Of a DNA stretch of 64,000 bases, positions 8,982-19,721 are shown piece after piece (position 1 is the first letter of the stretch; each line of letters starts with the position of its first letter). The position numbers and the translations under genes were made by a program. The DNA lies in NCBI RefSeq assembly GCF_000183425.1, contig NC_014759.1, forward strand, positions 3,689,001 to 3,753,000, written 5' to 3'. Under the pieces are notes generated by a model. The model did not search any database. It was not told the DNA's origin and worked only from the letters and a program-made list of their open reading frames with translations. The stretch comes from Marivirga tractuosa DSM 4126. GTDB lineage: Bacteria; Bacteroidota; Bacteroidia; Cytophagales; Cyclobacteriaceae.

Positions 8982-9944
8982 CTATTTCCTGATCACCACA
9001 TCAGCAAAGTATTCCTTTTCATCATAAAAATACTTTTCAACGGTCAAGCCGGCTTCTTTAGCCAAGTTTTCAATCATATCTTCATCGAATTTTTGGGATA
9101 CTTCTACATGAATATGCTCCCAGGCTTTGAAATGGATTGTACTGTCAATGCCTTTTAATTTAACAGTTTGCTTTTTTTGAGAAATTAAAAAACTCTTCGT
9201 GGTTCCCGTTTGTGGATCATAAGATGGGTAATGTTTGAATTGCTCCAAATCAAAATCGGCATCTAATTCATTATTTAATCTTGTCAACAGATTCATATTG
9301 AATTGGCGCGTGATACCTTGAGCGTCATTGTATGCACTTCTAATCATTTCAGGATCTTTTTTCATATCAAATCCCATAATGATTCTATCACCGTTTCTCA
9401 ATTTATTGGCAATTTGATTTACAAAAGAATGTGCATCTTCAATTTCAAAATTGCCAATATTTCCACCCATAAAAAGCACTACCATTGGGTTTTTTCGATC
9501 TTCATTAAGCGTATCAAGAGCAGAAAAATATTCTTTATTGATGGGTTCTATATCCAAATCGGGAATGGATTTTTGCATTCGTTCCTGCAATAAATTCAGG
9601 ACATTTTTTGAAATATCTACTGGCTTATAATTGAAAGTAGCGTTTTGTTTAGCAAAATGCTTTAGCAAGATTTCAGTTTTTAGTCCATCTCCTGCACCAA
9701 ATTCTATCAGATTAAAACCAGCTGCGTCAGAAGAAATAATGGATAAGATATCATCTTTATGTTTTTGGAATATGTTATACTCACAATTCGTGAGATAATA
9801 CTCTGGCATATTCATGATTTCTTGAAAAAGTCGGTCTCCTTCCGCATCATAAAAAAGCCAGCTAGGAAGAGATTTTTCTTTTTTAGTAAGTCCTTCTTTT
9901 ACAGCATCTGCTACGGAGAAGTTGATTTTTTCGGTTGTTGTCAT
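8982..9944 (-). CDS. egtD: L-histidine N-alpha-methyltransferase (ergothioneine synthesis)
   Basis: EgtD trimethylates histidine with S-adenosylmethionine to make hercynine, the first step of ergothioneine synthesis. The 320-residue protein has the family's N-terminal LPSWLFYDAEGDRLFQEI segment (about 26-43), MPEYYLTNCEY (46-56) and the SAM-binding EFGAGDGLKT loop (81-90), followed by VVLFMGGNIGNFE. Its start overlaps the egtB stop by 4 bp, so the two form an operon. No egtA, egtC or egtE is nearby. Confidence 0.94.
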   Translation of the reverse strand: MTTTEKINFSVADAVKEGLTKKEKSLPSWLFYDAEGDRLFQEIMNMPEYYLTNCEYNIFQKHKDDILSIISSDAAGFNLIEFGAGDGLKTEILLKHFAKQNATFNYKPVDISKNVLNLLQERMQKSIPDLDIEPINKEYFSALDTLNEDRKNPMVVLFMGGNIGNFEIEDAHSFVNQIANKLRNGDRIIMGFDMKKDPEMIRSAYNDAQGITRQFNMNLLTRLNNELDADFDLEQFKHYPSYDPQTGTTKSFLISQKKQTVKLKGIDSTIHFKAWEHIHVEVSQKFDEDMIENLAKEAGLTVEKYFYDEKEYFADVVIRK

Positions 9945-11098
9945 AAATCTTTTGCTAATCTTATCCCACTAAAATGCCACTGCAAATGTGGGTGAAAGAA
10001 GTTTCTATATGTTTTTCTTGAATGATTTGATGAAGTGGCGCGTGATGAACCTCGCATCACCATCTGGTTGACCATAAATTTGCCATTGTATTCTCCAATA
10101 GCACCTGCTGGCTTTGTATAGCCTGGATAGGGGAGGTATGCACTTCCAGTATGCTCCCATCTTTTTCCCCAATCGAATAAATTAGCAGCTGTTTCCCACT
10201 CAAATTCAGTTGGTAAACGCATGCCTTTCCATTCTGCGAAAGCATAGGCTTCATAAAAGCTGATATGCATTAAAGGAGCATCTTTATTGATAGGTTTTAA
10301 ACCGGCTAAAGTATAGTAATGCCAATTTCCTTCTATTTTATGCCAGTATAATGGAGCGGAAATCTCAGTTTCTTCTAACCACGCTCTGGCATCAGAATGC
10401 CAGTATTCATGCTTTTCATAGCCTTTGGCTTCAATAAATTCAGCATATTCGCCATTAGTAACTAGTCGATTGCTGATTTTTGCACCTTCCAAATGCACCT
10501 CATGGTAGTTGTGTTCATTGTCAAAGGAAAACCCCTTTCCTTCAAACCCAATTTTATAATTTCCTTTATTGATTTGTACCCAATCGTGCTCCCAATCTTC
10601 CGTGAAATATTCTTCAAAGTCTTTGTCATAAGCTGGGAAAAGTGGATTGTGTCCTAAAATATATTTGATGTCGTAGAAAAGTAATTCCTGATGCTGTTGT
10701 TCGTGGTTAAAACCGATCTCCAGAATATTTTTCATCTCATCTGTAATGATATGAGATAGTAATTCCCCAACGGCTACATCTACATATTTTCTGTATTGAT
10801 AAATTTCCTCCACGGTAGGTCGGGTCATGTTTCCTCTGTTGGGGCGCAACATTCTTTCGCCTGCGCTCACGTAATAGCTATTGAAAAGGAATGCGAATTG
10901 AGGATGAAATTCTCTGTAATCTTTAGAAAATTCTTTTAGTAAAAAAGTTTCGAAAAACCAGGTGGTATGTGCCAAATGCCACTTAGGCGGACTTACATCC
11001 GATATAGGCTGAGCAACATAATCCTCTGTCGCTAAAGGTTCGCAAAGGCTTTCAGTTGTTTTTCTAATTTCTTGGTAACGATTAAGATAATTTTCCAT
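9941..11098 (-). CDS. egtB: Ergothioneine biosynthesis protein EgtB (iron sulfoxide synthase)
   Basis: EgtB is a non-haem iron enzyme that joins hercynine to a thiol donor through oxidative C-S bond formation. The 385-residue protein has a DinB-like N-terminal domain with the iron ligands in HLAHTTWFFE (41-50; ligand His 41 or 44) and NHEQQHQEL (His132, His136). A C-terminal formylglycine-generating-enzyme fold spans about 155-385 and ends HFSGIRLAKDL. It is first in the egtB-egtD operon. A C-S lyase (EgtE-like) step must be supplied from elsewhere. Confidence 0.94.
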   Translation of the reverse strand: MENYLNRYQEIRKTTESLCEPLATEDYVAQPISDVSPPKWHLAHTTWFFETFLLKEFSKDYREFHPQFAFLFNSYYVSAGERMLRPNRGNMTRPTVEEIYQYRKYVDVAVGELLSHIITDEMKNILEIGFNHEQQHQELLFYDIKYILGHNPLFPAYDKDFEEYFTEDWEHDWVQINKGNYKIGFEGKGFSFDNEHNYHEVHLEGAKISNRLVTNGEYAEFIEAKGYEKHEYWHSDARAWLEETEISAPLYWHKIEGNWHYYTLAGLKPINKDAPLMHISFYEAYAFAEWKGMRLPTEFEWETAANLFDWGKRWEHTGSAYLPYPGYTKPAGAIGEYNGKFMVNQMVMRGSSRATSSNHSRKTYRNFFHPHLQWHFSGIRLAKDL

Positions 11099-11355
11099 AG
11101 AAACTTTAAACTAGTAAAATATGCTTCAAAATGGGAGAAAAATAATTAATTTCCTCGGATAAAGACTACTAATTGAAATCTGAGCGATTTAATAGTATTA
11201 ACTAGTGGTATAAGGATTAGTTTAAATAGAAAGGTGATTTCATCCTAAATTATACTGAGAAGCTTGCCCTTTTGTTCTCAAAGTATAAAAGAGTGGTAAA
11301 AAAAAAGCGAATTTGAAAAAGCAGGTTTATGACTTACTTATTTGAATGCCACTAA

Positions 11356-12312
11356 CTACATAAAATGGTTAAATTTAGGACAAGTTACATTATCATGAAT
11401 ATCTCTTATGCGTACTCTGTAATTGATCATAAACTCATGCGTACCATTTGAAGCATTTCTGATTGCTGAAGTTGTCCAGTCGTATGAATAGCTAAAATGA
11501 AATGACTCGTTTAGTTTAAAGTCTATATAGGATACTACAGCATCAATATTTCTGTAGGATACTCCAACGTTTAATAGGTCATAAAAGAGAAAACTAGCAT
11601 TAATGTCAAAATTAAGCGGAGCACCTTCTTGCCCTCTTATTAAGGCAGATGGCTGGAAATACAAGGTTTTCTCGAGATTCATGGGTAGCATAAAACCTCC
11701 ATTTAAATAATAGTATCTAGCTGACCTTACTTCACTAATAGCATTTTCAATGTTCAGGTTTCCATAGCCGTTGTTCAACAAGAAAGGGACTGAAAAGCCA
11801 GCGAAGAATTTTTTGTTATAAAAGTATGCACCCGTGCCAAAGTTAGGTTTTAGACTATTGAAGCTAGCAAAAGAATTATCTCCTACGTCATCCAAATTAA
11901 GATCTTTAAAATCGGATGCTAGTATATTCACCCCAGCCTGAAAACCCAGAGCTAGCTTACCTTTAGGAGTCTTTATTATGAAGGAGTAACTCCCGTATAT
12001 ATTTTGACTAGCATAACTCCCAATTCTGTCATCATTAATCAAAAGACCGACACCCATTCTCTCCTTCATAAGAGAGGTATGTGCACTGAAAAATAGTGTT
12101 TTAGGTGATCCATCAAAATTCACCCATTGATTTCTATACATTGCAGAAGCACTTAACTGAACATGACTTCCAGCGTATGCCGGATTTAGCACAAGACCGT
12201 TGAAAATATATTGTGAATAAATTGGGTATTGCTGAGCCTTCAGTGTTCCTCCTAATAGAAATAAGGAGATTATGATATATAAAGACTTGTTTTTTAGATA
12301 GTTGCTGCGCAT
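11356..12312 (-). CDS. PorP/SprF family type IX secretion outer-membrane protein
   Basis: The 318-residue protein begins with a signal peptide (about 1-26, ending LKAQ) followed by the family opening QYPIYSQYIFNGLVLNPAYAG. It continues with YRNQWVNFDGSPKTLFFSAH and an amphipathic beta-strand pattern to the C-terminus. PorP/SprF proteins are beta-barrels that bind the T9SS PorK/N ring or help surface type B cargo. It starts 5 bp after the 2033-residue adhesin gene, so the pair is very likely cargo plus cognate SprF-like partner. Confidence 0.92.
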   Translation of the reverse strand: MRSNYLKNKSLYIIISLFLLGGTLKAQQYPIYSQYIFNGLVLNPAYAGSHVQLSASAMYRNQWVNFDGSPKTLFFSAHTSLMKERMGVGLLINDDRIGSYASQNIYGSYSFIIKTPKGKLALGFQAGVNILASDFKDLNLDDVGDNSFASFNSLKPNFGTGAYFYNKKFFAGFSVPFLLNNGYGNLNIENAISEVRSARYYYLNGGFMLPMNLEKTLYFQPSALIRGQEGAPLNFDINASFLFYDLLNVGVSYRNIDAVVSYIDFKLNESFHFSYSYDWTTSAIRNASNGTHEFMINYRVRIRDIHDNVTCPKFNHFM

Positions 12313-12317
12313 TTATT

Positions 12318-15300
12318 TTATTTTACGATTTCTAAATAACCATTTTTCGGTTTTGAACCGTCATTTTTATCTATTACATAAAAATAGGTGCCGTCTGGTA
12401 GGGATTCTCCCATTACATTAATTCCCCTATTAGAAATTCCATCGAATTTAACATTATTATTGTCATACCCAATAGCCTCATACACTAAAGTACCTGCTCT
12501 ATTGTAAATCTTCACAATATTATTAGGATATTGACCAATGCATGCAATTTTGAAAAAGCTATTTGAAGCATCACCATTTCTCGAAATCCCATTAAATGCT
12601 TGAATATCTGATAAAATAGTTATATCCTCTTCCACCACACAGTCGTTTCTGGTTTCTATAATTACTGTGTAAACTCCTGCAGCCACACCATCTAAATTGG
12701 GGCCAATAGCTACTCTAGTACCAAAGCTATCGTACCATTCAATTCTAGTAACTTCTTCAGCAAGATCATCAAGGAAAACTACTGCAGAACCGTTATTTTC
12801 TCCACAAATCGAACTTACTGTTTCATATGTGAATTCAGGATAGACTAAATCTTCTGAGATACTTGCAGTAATAGGATCTGAAAGACATCCAGTTCGTAAG
12901 TCAGTAGCTATTACAGTATATTCTCCCTCACCTAAATCAATTATTCTATCTCCAGTTCCGAATAGGCTTCCATTTGTATTGGTACCTCTATACCATTCAA
13001 ATAAAAAGTTGCCAGTATTTCCATTTACATCCACTCTCAGTTCTCCGTTGTCTATTTGACAATTTGTATCATTTGAGACCACCTCAATGGCTGGATCTTC
13101 CACGGCCGGAATTTCTTCAGAAATGGTAATCGTTTCATCACTAAAACATTGAGTTAAATCATTAATTGCTCTCACTGTATAACTTACATCTCTCATGCCT
13201 GAAAAATCAGGGCCAAGATGAATGATAGTTCCTGAAGCTGATGCGCCTTCGTACCATTCAAATGTATATCCTACAAATCCACCATCAACTCTTGCTTTAG
13301 CGGCACCATTTGCTAGTCTTTCATCACAGACCGTAAGTGGTGCTACTTGTTCTAAGGTTAGCGGAGGATTTATTTGTCCATTTTCAATCGTGACGGTGGC
13401 GGTTACTTCACAAAAAGTGTCCGTATTGTCTGTGGCAACCACAGTGTACTCTCCAACTGGTAGATTATTGACTTCTTTGCTTGTTCCTACAGTATTTCCA
13501 TTAACGTTTGTCCATAGATAGGAATAACTACCTCCTGAAGTTACAGTTGCGAAAACTGATCCATTCGGGGAATCACAATTTGTAAGCGGAGTAGCCGATG
13601 CCGAAATATTCAAAGAATTGATTTCAGTTACTAATTCATAGGTTTCTACATAAACACAATTTGAGATGCTATCTCTAATGGCTACAGTATAGACATCTGC
13701 AGAAAGATTTAAATATTCAGGACCGGTATGTGCTACAGCAGAAGTAGTATCGGGTCCATCGTACCAGTTATAAGAGAATGTCGTATTAGGAGCACTTGCG
13801 TTGACTCTCAAAAAACCAAATTCATCTCCAGGTGACTGCAATGCACATCTTTCAGGATTTTTGAACTCCAAAGAAATAGTAGGCTCAACAATATCAGTTT
13901 CAATTGAAAATTCTATTAAGGCAGTTTCGCACTCGCTATCAATATTTCTCGCACGAACAAAATAAGTCCCTTCAGGCAAGCCAACAATTGAATCGGAAGT
14001 ATTTGGTGAACCCGCATTTGGTAAGATGTCCATATTGGCATTATACCATTCGAAAGTAAAATCATTAATATCGGCAGCAACCCCATTTTCAAATACATTA
14101 TTGATGGTTACTTCACTATTGGTAGTGTCACATCTTGTGATTGCTGTGATATCAATTTCTGCGTTTGGAATAGAAACAATGACAGGATTATCGTTGATAC
14201 TGAAAGTTCTTAAAGTGGAGCATTGAGTAGAATCATTGAAAACTTCAACTGTGTAGCTTCCACCAATTAAACTGTCTGCACGCTCTCCATTTACCCCAGC
14301 AGTACTTCCAATTGTAGTACCTAGTGGTGTACTAGTATCAGTTCCCTCATACCAGTTGAAAGTGTATAAGGAAGGTGATGCTTGATTATCAATACTGATT
14401 TCTATAGATCCATTGGCTGAAGTAATGTCACAATTAGTATTTGGCTGAGTTACAGCGTCTGTTATCACAGGGTCTGATACTTCCAATTCAATTTCTATAT
14501 CCAATAAATAAACCGAACAACCCGAAAAATCCGAAAAGGCTTCCACTATGTAAGTGCCTTGTCCAAGATTTGAAAATATTGGCGGATCAGTTCCTGCTAA
14601 AGTATCTACTGCTATATAATCACCATTATTTTCTCTAAATAAATATAATTGGTAATCTGATAATGTTGTTGTACCTGATGGAGTGACTTCAACCTCAATG
14701 CTTCCATCGAAGGGAACACAAGTGGTAGCATTTTGATAGCTAATTGAATCTAATTGATGAGCACCAATAAATGGAAGGTTAAATACTTTTTGATTAGAAC
14801 ATTCATTATCTAAATCTGTTGCTACTACTGTATAGAGTCCTGTAAATAGGTTGCTTGCAGTAGCTACTGTAACCCCATTGTCTGATTGAAATGGACTTCC
14901 AGTAATCGTGGTACCTTCATACCATTCGATTAAGAAACCGGAAACGTTATTAGGAGAATTCACTTCTACTTCTAATACTCCATTATCTTGATCGCAGGCA
15001 GTTGGGATGCTGAGCACATTTTCTTCTTGTTCAATAGTTACAGTAGCTTGATCTATCACCTCTATTGTGACCGCATCAGTCAAGCAGTTTCTTGTATTAT
15101 GGAAGGCCTGCATTGTATAAAATCCTGGCTCTAAGTTTTCAATTATATTTCCAGTTACATCAAAGTCAGTAGAAGATTTTACTTGATCTCCTTTATACCA
15201 GAAAAATGTATAATCTGCAATATTATCTAAATCGACTGATGCTTCAACTCTTCCATTTAATGGGGAACAAGTAGTGACTGGATCTGCTGTAGCACTTGCA

Positions 15301-18300
15301 ACTGGCTGAATAATATTATTATTTATAGTAATTCGATCTGTAACTGAACAGCCTGTAGCATCTTCTGTAACCCTTACTGTATATTCGCCAGCTGATAAAT
15401 CGTTTACTGTTAATCCACTACCCACTTGGGTACCAGTCGTTCCTGCCCCTGCAAACCACACAATAGTGTGGTCTGCTGGACTTCCAACAATAGTAACGCT
15501 CACGCTACCATTTGGCAGGCTTGCATCACATGAAGTATTAGAAGTAGCAGAAACAGCATCGATTTCCGGATTAACGGTTTGGTTAACGGTGACTGGAACA
15601 GGAGTTGATTCACAACTGGAGGTGTTATTAGTAGCTACGACCGTGTATGTTCCTTGAGGTAGATTATTTACTGTACTGCCAGTGAAATCTGCTGTAGGTT
15701 TTACAGAATTTCCAATGAACCAATCAAAAGTGAATCCTGCAGTTGCTCCACCTACTGTGGCAGAAACGCTGCCAGAATTAGTTTGGGAACAAACAATATC
15801 TGTAGCAGTTGCATTAACTATAGGGATGTCTCTGTTGTCCGGTACTTCTATTGAAGTAATCGTTTGACATCCTGTGGCTTTTTCCATAACAAGTACAGTG
15901 TATGCGCCAGATTCTAAGTTGTTGGCTACGTGGCTATTGCTTATTTCTAAACCACCACCCACGGAGTTTCCAACATACCACTCATAAGTGAAATTCCCAA
16001 CGGGTTCACCTCCATTCACGGCTACAGTTAATTTACCATTCGGGTTGTCACAGTCATCATTTCCTCTATCAACGGTTATGTCAGCATTAATTGTTCTGAC
16101 ACTATCAGAAATCACTACTTGGACTGTATCAGAAGAACAACCAGCTAATTTATCAGCAGCATAAACAGTATATGTACCGGCCGCTAGCCCTGTATAAATA
16201 GAACCAGTATAATCAGGAGTATCATCTACAGTAGTTCCATTAAACCAGAAAAAATCATAGTCTGCTGTGATCTCTGAGCCACCTACCAATCGGAAGACTC
16301 TTGCAGAGCCATTCGGTGGAACCGTACCAGCTGCACAAGTAATATTGTTTGTTGTTTCCGTAGATAATATAAATGGTTCTGGGTTTACTTCTGCTGAAAT
16401 AATATTATTGACATAATCACATTCTAAAAAATTGGAATTAGGTAAACTAATTGGAGCAGGCGTGGATGTGCCATTATCATTTAAAACAGCATAAAGTGTA
16501 AATTGGCCTCCTGTTCCATTTATTGTCAAATTCGCTGCATTTCCAACATCACCTACTGTAAAATTATTTAAGGTAATAAAAACAGTATTGAGCTTATTTG
16601 TTCCTGCAACTAATGGATCTCCATCATAAAAAGTTATAGGAACATTTCCAGTTAGTGGGACATCCCCTATGTTTTCGTATTCGAAACTTACTGTAAAATC
16701 CTTATCAGGACAATTAGGAGGAGTTATTGAGAAGGATGTTTCAATAATATTTAAATCAGGGGAGGCGAAAGTAGGACATCCGTCTGAACTTAAAAAAGGC
16801 GATTGATTTAAAAAGCTGTTCAAAGGACGACTAGGGCCGGTAGTACAAATCCCAGTTGAAAAGACTGCTTGATGCTTTTGCTGAATTCTTGGAACGGTCA
16901 AATCATCATTGATATTAACATTGAAATAAGCATGCTGATTCCATACCCTTCTTGCAGGTACCCAAGGTTCAGCACCAGATTTATAAATTCTTACTTCTGC
17001 CGGAGCATCTAGGCTAAGGTTTCTGCCTGGCGTACCTACTCTATGGTCTTCAGTTACGCATACCACACAAATTTCTGTGGAGCCGTCTGCATCCACATCG
17101 GCTACTATAGGATATTCCACGGAAGTTCTTGAACGACAATGTTTGGGAGGGTTTATGGTACCATCTTTCCCGTTGAGGATATAAAGGTAATCTTCATCTC
17201 TATACACCACCTCTGATTGTCCATCACCATTAAAATCAAATAAGGTACAGCCCGTAATACCTGAGGTTTCTTCATTTACAAGTGTCTTCCAAAATAGATT
17301 CCAATTTTCATCTAGAGCATAGAGATACTTCCCAGATACGAATGCAGCATTTAATTGGCCATCCCCATCTAAATCTGCAATGTTTACTCTTCCCGTACCT
17401 TGTCTCCAACCAAATTCATAACCAGCTTCAGCAAAAGGATCACTGAAAGTTTTTACGGTATTGTTGAATACATCCCAAAAGAAAACGGTTGTCACATTAG
17501 AAGAATTTGCACCCGATACAATTACGTCTAAGTTTCCATCTAGATTGAAGTCTGCAATGGAGGTGGTAGAGTTCTGAGGTTGTTGCCCACCAGATTTAGT
17601 TTGGTAAGGGGCAGGCATTGTGGCAAGTAAAGTTAATGAACCAGCATCTTCTGTTCTATCTCCTAAATTAACACCATAAATCCTATTTCCAATCACCAAT
17701 TCTAGGTCGGAATCTCCCACTATGTCCACTGCAACAGGACCTCCTGGTATATTTTTCCAGTTGGCCGTAGTGGTTTCTACTATTCGTGTGCCGTTAATAG
17801 GGTCTCTGATTTCGTCCTTATAATACATTTCAGCTTGCCCATCACCATCAAAATCAGCGAAGCTTAGAAATACTGGATCTTGATACAAGCGCTCCGAAGC
17901 CCAAATAGGATTTAATTCACAATCAAAAGATCTGATATTGTAATTATTACCACTATTGACATTTACTACGAATACTTCACCGCAATTATCATCTTGAAGG
18001 TTGACCATTGCAGCATTATTATAATAGGGGTTATTTGTTGTTCTTTCATGTTTGACAGTAGCAGAATCACCATTTAAAAGAAAAATTTTGTCATCATATC
18101 GATTGGTCGTCAAGATTTCAGGGATTCCATCTCTGTCTAAATCACCAATTGCTATTCTACTCAAAGCAGTAGTTACATCGTCACGAGATGTTGGTCCTAA
18201 TTCTAGTTCAAAAACTGGAAACTCCTCTGGTTCTGCTTCGCAAGAGGCATCGTTTCCTAAATAGAAACCGTCACAAGCTGCAGTATCCGTACAATCGCCA

Positions 18301-18419
18301 TCAAAACAGTCAACAAATCCGTCACCATCATTGTCGATTCCATCATCACATATTTCTTGAGCAATGGATAAACTTAGCGATGCCAGACTAAAAATAAAGA
18401 GGAGTAAAATTTGTTTCAT
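12318..18419 (-). CDS. Giant SprB-like surface adhesin with T9SS type B sorting domain (2033 aa)
   Basis: Residues 1-20 are a signal peptide. Residues about 22-46 form an acidic DGxDNDGDGxxDC motif that looks calcium-binding. About 55-480 hold FG-GAP/VCBS-type propeller repeats with many D-x-D-x-D-G loops. About 545-685 resemble a CARDB-type beta domain. About 690-1930 consist of fourteen repeats of 80-95 residues, each starting with a conserved Cys and an N-G-S/x-V strand and ending 'G.YTV.A.D..T.C'. The last ~80 residues (IVKIYNRAGTLVYEA, then LPDGTYFYVID) form the gliding-motility-associated type B C-terminal domain. It is probably exported by the T9SS and displayed on the surface for adhesion or gliding. 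PorP/SprF follows 5 bp downstream. Confidence 0.9.
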   Translation of the reverse strand: MKQILLLFIFSLASLSLSIAQEICDDGIDNDGDGFVDCFDGDCTDTAACDGFYLGNDASCEAEPEEFPVFELELGPTSRDDVTTALSRIAIGDLDRDGIPEILTTNRYDDKIFLLNGDSATVKHERTTNNPYYNNAAMVNLQDDNCGEVFVVNVNSGNNYNIRSFDCELNPIWASERLYQDPVFLSFADFDGDGQAEMYYKDEIRDPINGTRIVETTTANWKNIPGGPVAVDIVGDSDLELVIGNRIYGVNLGDRTEDAGSLTLLATMPAPYQTKSGGQQPQNSTTSIADFNLDGNLDVIVSGANSSNVTTVFFWDVFNNTVKTFSDPFAEAGYEFGWRQGTGRVNIADLDGDGQLNAAFVSGKYLYALDENWNLFWKTLVNEETSGITGCTLFDFNGDGQSEVVYRDEDYLYILNGKDGTINPPKHCRSRTSVEYPIVADVDADGSTEICVVCVTEDHRVGTPGRNLSLDAPAEVRIYKSGAEPWVPARRVWNQHAYFNVNINDDLTVPRIQQKHQAVFSTGICTTGPSRPLNSFLNQSPFLSSDGCPTFASPDLNIIETSFSITPPNCPDKDFTVSFEYENIGDVPLTGNVPITFYDGDPLVAGTNKLNTVFITLNNFTVGDVGNAANLTINGTGGQFTLYAVLNDNGTSTPAPISLPNSNFLECDYVNNIISAEVNPEPFILSTETTNNITCAAGTVPPNGSARVFRLVGGSEITADYDFFWFNGTTVDDTPDYTGSIYTGLAAGTYTVYAADKLAGCSSDTVQVVISDSVRTINADITVDRGNDDCDNPNGKLTVAVNGGEPVGNFTYEWYVGNSVGGGLEISNSHVANNLESGAYTVLVMEKATGCQTITSIEVPDNRDIPIVNATATDIVCSQTNSGSVSATVGGATAGFTFDWFIGNSVKPTADFTGSTVNNLPQGTYTVVATNNTSSCESTPVPVTVNQTVNPEIDAVSATSNTSCDASLPNGSVSVTIVGSPADHTIVWFAGAGTTGTQVGSGLTVNDLSAGEYTVRVTEDATGCSVTDRITINNNIIQPVASATADPVTTCSPLNGRVEASVDLDNIADYTFFWYKGDQVKSSTDFDVTGNIIENLEPGFYTMQAFHNTRNCLTDAVTIEVIDQATVTIEQEENVLSIPTACDQDNGVLEVEVNSPNNVSGFLIEWYEGTTITGSPFQSDNGVTVATASNLFTGLYTVVATDLDNECSNQKVFNLPFIGAHQLDSISYQNATTCVPFDGSIEVEVTPSGTTTLSDYQLYLFRENNGDYIAVDTLAGTDPPIFSNLGQGTYIVEAFSDFSGCSVYLLDIEIELEVSDPVITDAVTQPNTNCDITSANGSIEISIDNQASPSLYTFNWYEGTDTSTPLGTTIGSTAGVNGERADSLIGGSYTVEVFNDSTQCSTLRTFSINDNPVIVSIPNAEIDITAITRCDTTNSEVTINNVFENGVAADINDFTFEWYNANMDILPNAGSPNTSDSIVGLPEGTYFVRARNIDSECETALIEFSIETDIVEPTISLEFKNPERCALQSPGDEFGFLRVNASAPNTTFSYNWYDGPDTTSAVAHTGPEYLNLSADVYTVAIRDSISNCVYVETYELVTEINSLNISASATPLTNCDSPNGSVFATVTSGGSYSYLWTNVNGNTVGTSKEVNNLPVGEYTVVATDNTDTFCEVTATVTIENGQINPPLTLEQVAPLTVCDERLANGAAKARVDGGFVGYTFEWYEGASASGTIIHLGPDFSGMRDVSYTVRAINDLTQCFSDETITISEEIPAVEDPAIEVVSNDTNCQIDNGELRVDVNGNTGNFLFEWYRGTNTNGSLFGTGDRIIDLGEGEYTVIATDLRTGCLSDPITASISEDLVYPEFTYETVSSICGENNGSAVVFLDDLAEEVTRIEWYDSFGTRVAIGPNLDGVAAGVYTVIIETRNDCVVEEDITILSDIQAFNGISRNGDASNSFFKIACIGQYPNNIVKIYNRAGTLVYEAIGYDNNNVKFDGISNRGINVMGESLPDGTYFYVIDKNDGSKPKNGYLEIVK

Positions 18420-18684
18420 AATTTAAAATCTTTAGTTCAACATACTTCATAGGTTTCAATTGAAATGCATGATAGTAAAATAATAAATTCTAGGTTAGGC
18501 TATAAGTAAATAATATCCACACGTGTAATGAATTCGACCAAATTGATCTAAAAGTAGATGAATAACACCTTTTTATCTACAAAAATATAAGTATTTACGA
18601 TTAAATTAACTGAATAGCCTAACTAATCTTATGCAAGATATTAAAAATGACAGTTTTAACTATTATAGTAATTAATGCATTGGC

Positions 18685-19473
18685 TTATTTATTTTCGTAA
18701 TATAATTTCTTCTCTTTCTTGCCTTTATTAATGATGTCAAATACGTAAGCCACTGAGACTTGGATTCCTTGAATACTGGCATTTAAATTATCTCTATAGG
18801 CAATAACGCTTGCGAAAGTTCCTTCTGAAGAAGACATGTTACTGTGTCCCCATTCATAGCGAAAATCAATCATTAAGGATTGGCCAGGCGCAGGCTCCAA
18901 AACTATACCCGCAGATGCAATTAAGCCCACTTGTACTTTATTGTACTCGTTAATATAGAGTCCTTCAAACTCTGGACTAGCCGGTATTTTTTCAAATATC
19001 ACTCTATATTCAAGCTCATCAATGCTTGTTTCCAATAACTCTACCGTACTTAAACGACCGTTTCCTCCTAACCAAAAATTCACATTTGGTCCAGCCCCGA
19101 TATACCATTTAAATGTTTTTCCACCTATTGCCTGTAGAAAATCCACCTTATATACGATAGGAGTATTAAGAAAATGATATTTTGCATGATTACTCAATAC
19201 AGGATCAGTTATGCCAGTAACGTTCTTTCCACTTTGAGAATACATAATGTCCAACTGTATTAAAAACCTTTTCTTCACTTTGTAGGCAGCGGTGATTCCA
19301 GCGCTCCATCCAAAGAAAGGGCTTTTTTCATAATCTTCAGATGCAAAATCTTCATAATTCATCCAATTATATCTAGCACCTGACTTTGCTCCTAATAGGA
19401 TTTGAGCATTAGAACTGGAGTAACTTAATATAAGTAGGAATGTAATGAAAAATGCTTTTGTTAAGGCTTTCAA
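18685..19473 (-). CDS. Outer-membrane beta-barrel protein (PorT-like fold)
   Basis: The 262-residue protein has a signal peptide (about 1-24, ending SNAQ), then ILLGAKSGARYNWMNYED and alternating strands through GWSAGITAAYKVKKRFLIQLDIMYSQSGKNV, as in outer-membrane beta-barrel domain proteins of Bacteroidota. Its strands end with an aromatic-rich VSVAYVFDII followed by a lysine-rich tail. It sits between the giant adhesin and a divergent PorP gene, so a role in envelope or T9SS function is plausible but unproven. Confidence 0.75.
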   Translation of the reverse strand: MKALTKAFFITFLLILSYSSSNAQILLGAKSGARYNWMNYEDFASEDYEKSPFFGWSAGITAAYKVKKRFLIQLDIMYSQSGKNVTGITDPVLSNHAKYHFLNTPIVYKVDFLQAIGGKTFKWYIGAGPNVNFWLGGNGRLSTVELLETSIDELEYRVIFEKIPASPEFEGLYINEYNKVQVGLIASAGIVLEPAPGQSLMIDFRYEWGHSNMSSSEGTFASVIAYRDNLNASIQGIQVSVAYVFDIINKGKKEKKLYYENK

Positions 19474-19721
19474 AATTTATGATGGTTAATTTTATTTATA
19501 AATTCAATTCTATACATAAACTGGGAATATTCCAATTTTAACATTAACTAAATGTATTTATAATTCTTTGATTATTTGTCAAATAATAACTTAAATTTGA
19601 TTGACGTTATATCATTATTTTAATTTGTATTTAATACTTTACTATTTTGTTGTATAATTGTCTATTCTATATTTAACTGCAATTTAACATCAAAATTTGG
19701 AGAATAAATTCACCCTATTTT

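Noticed and set aside
12318..18419. Repetitive DNA in the giant adhesin, which might suggest a CRISPR or tandem-repeat array
   Set aside because: The repeats are ~270-bp coding units with diverged sequence and an open frame throughout; they encode SprB-like domains.
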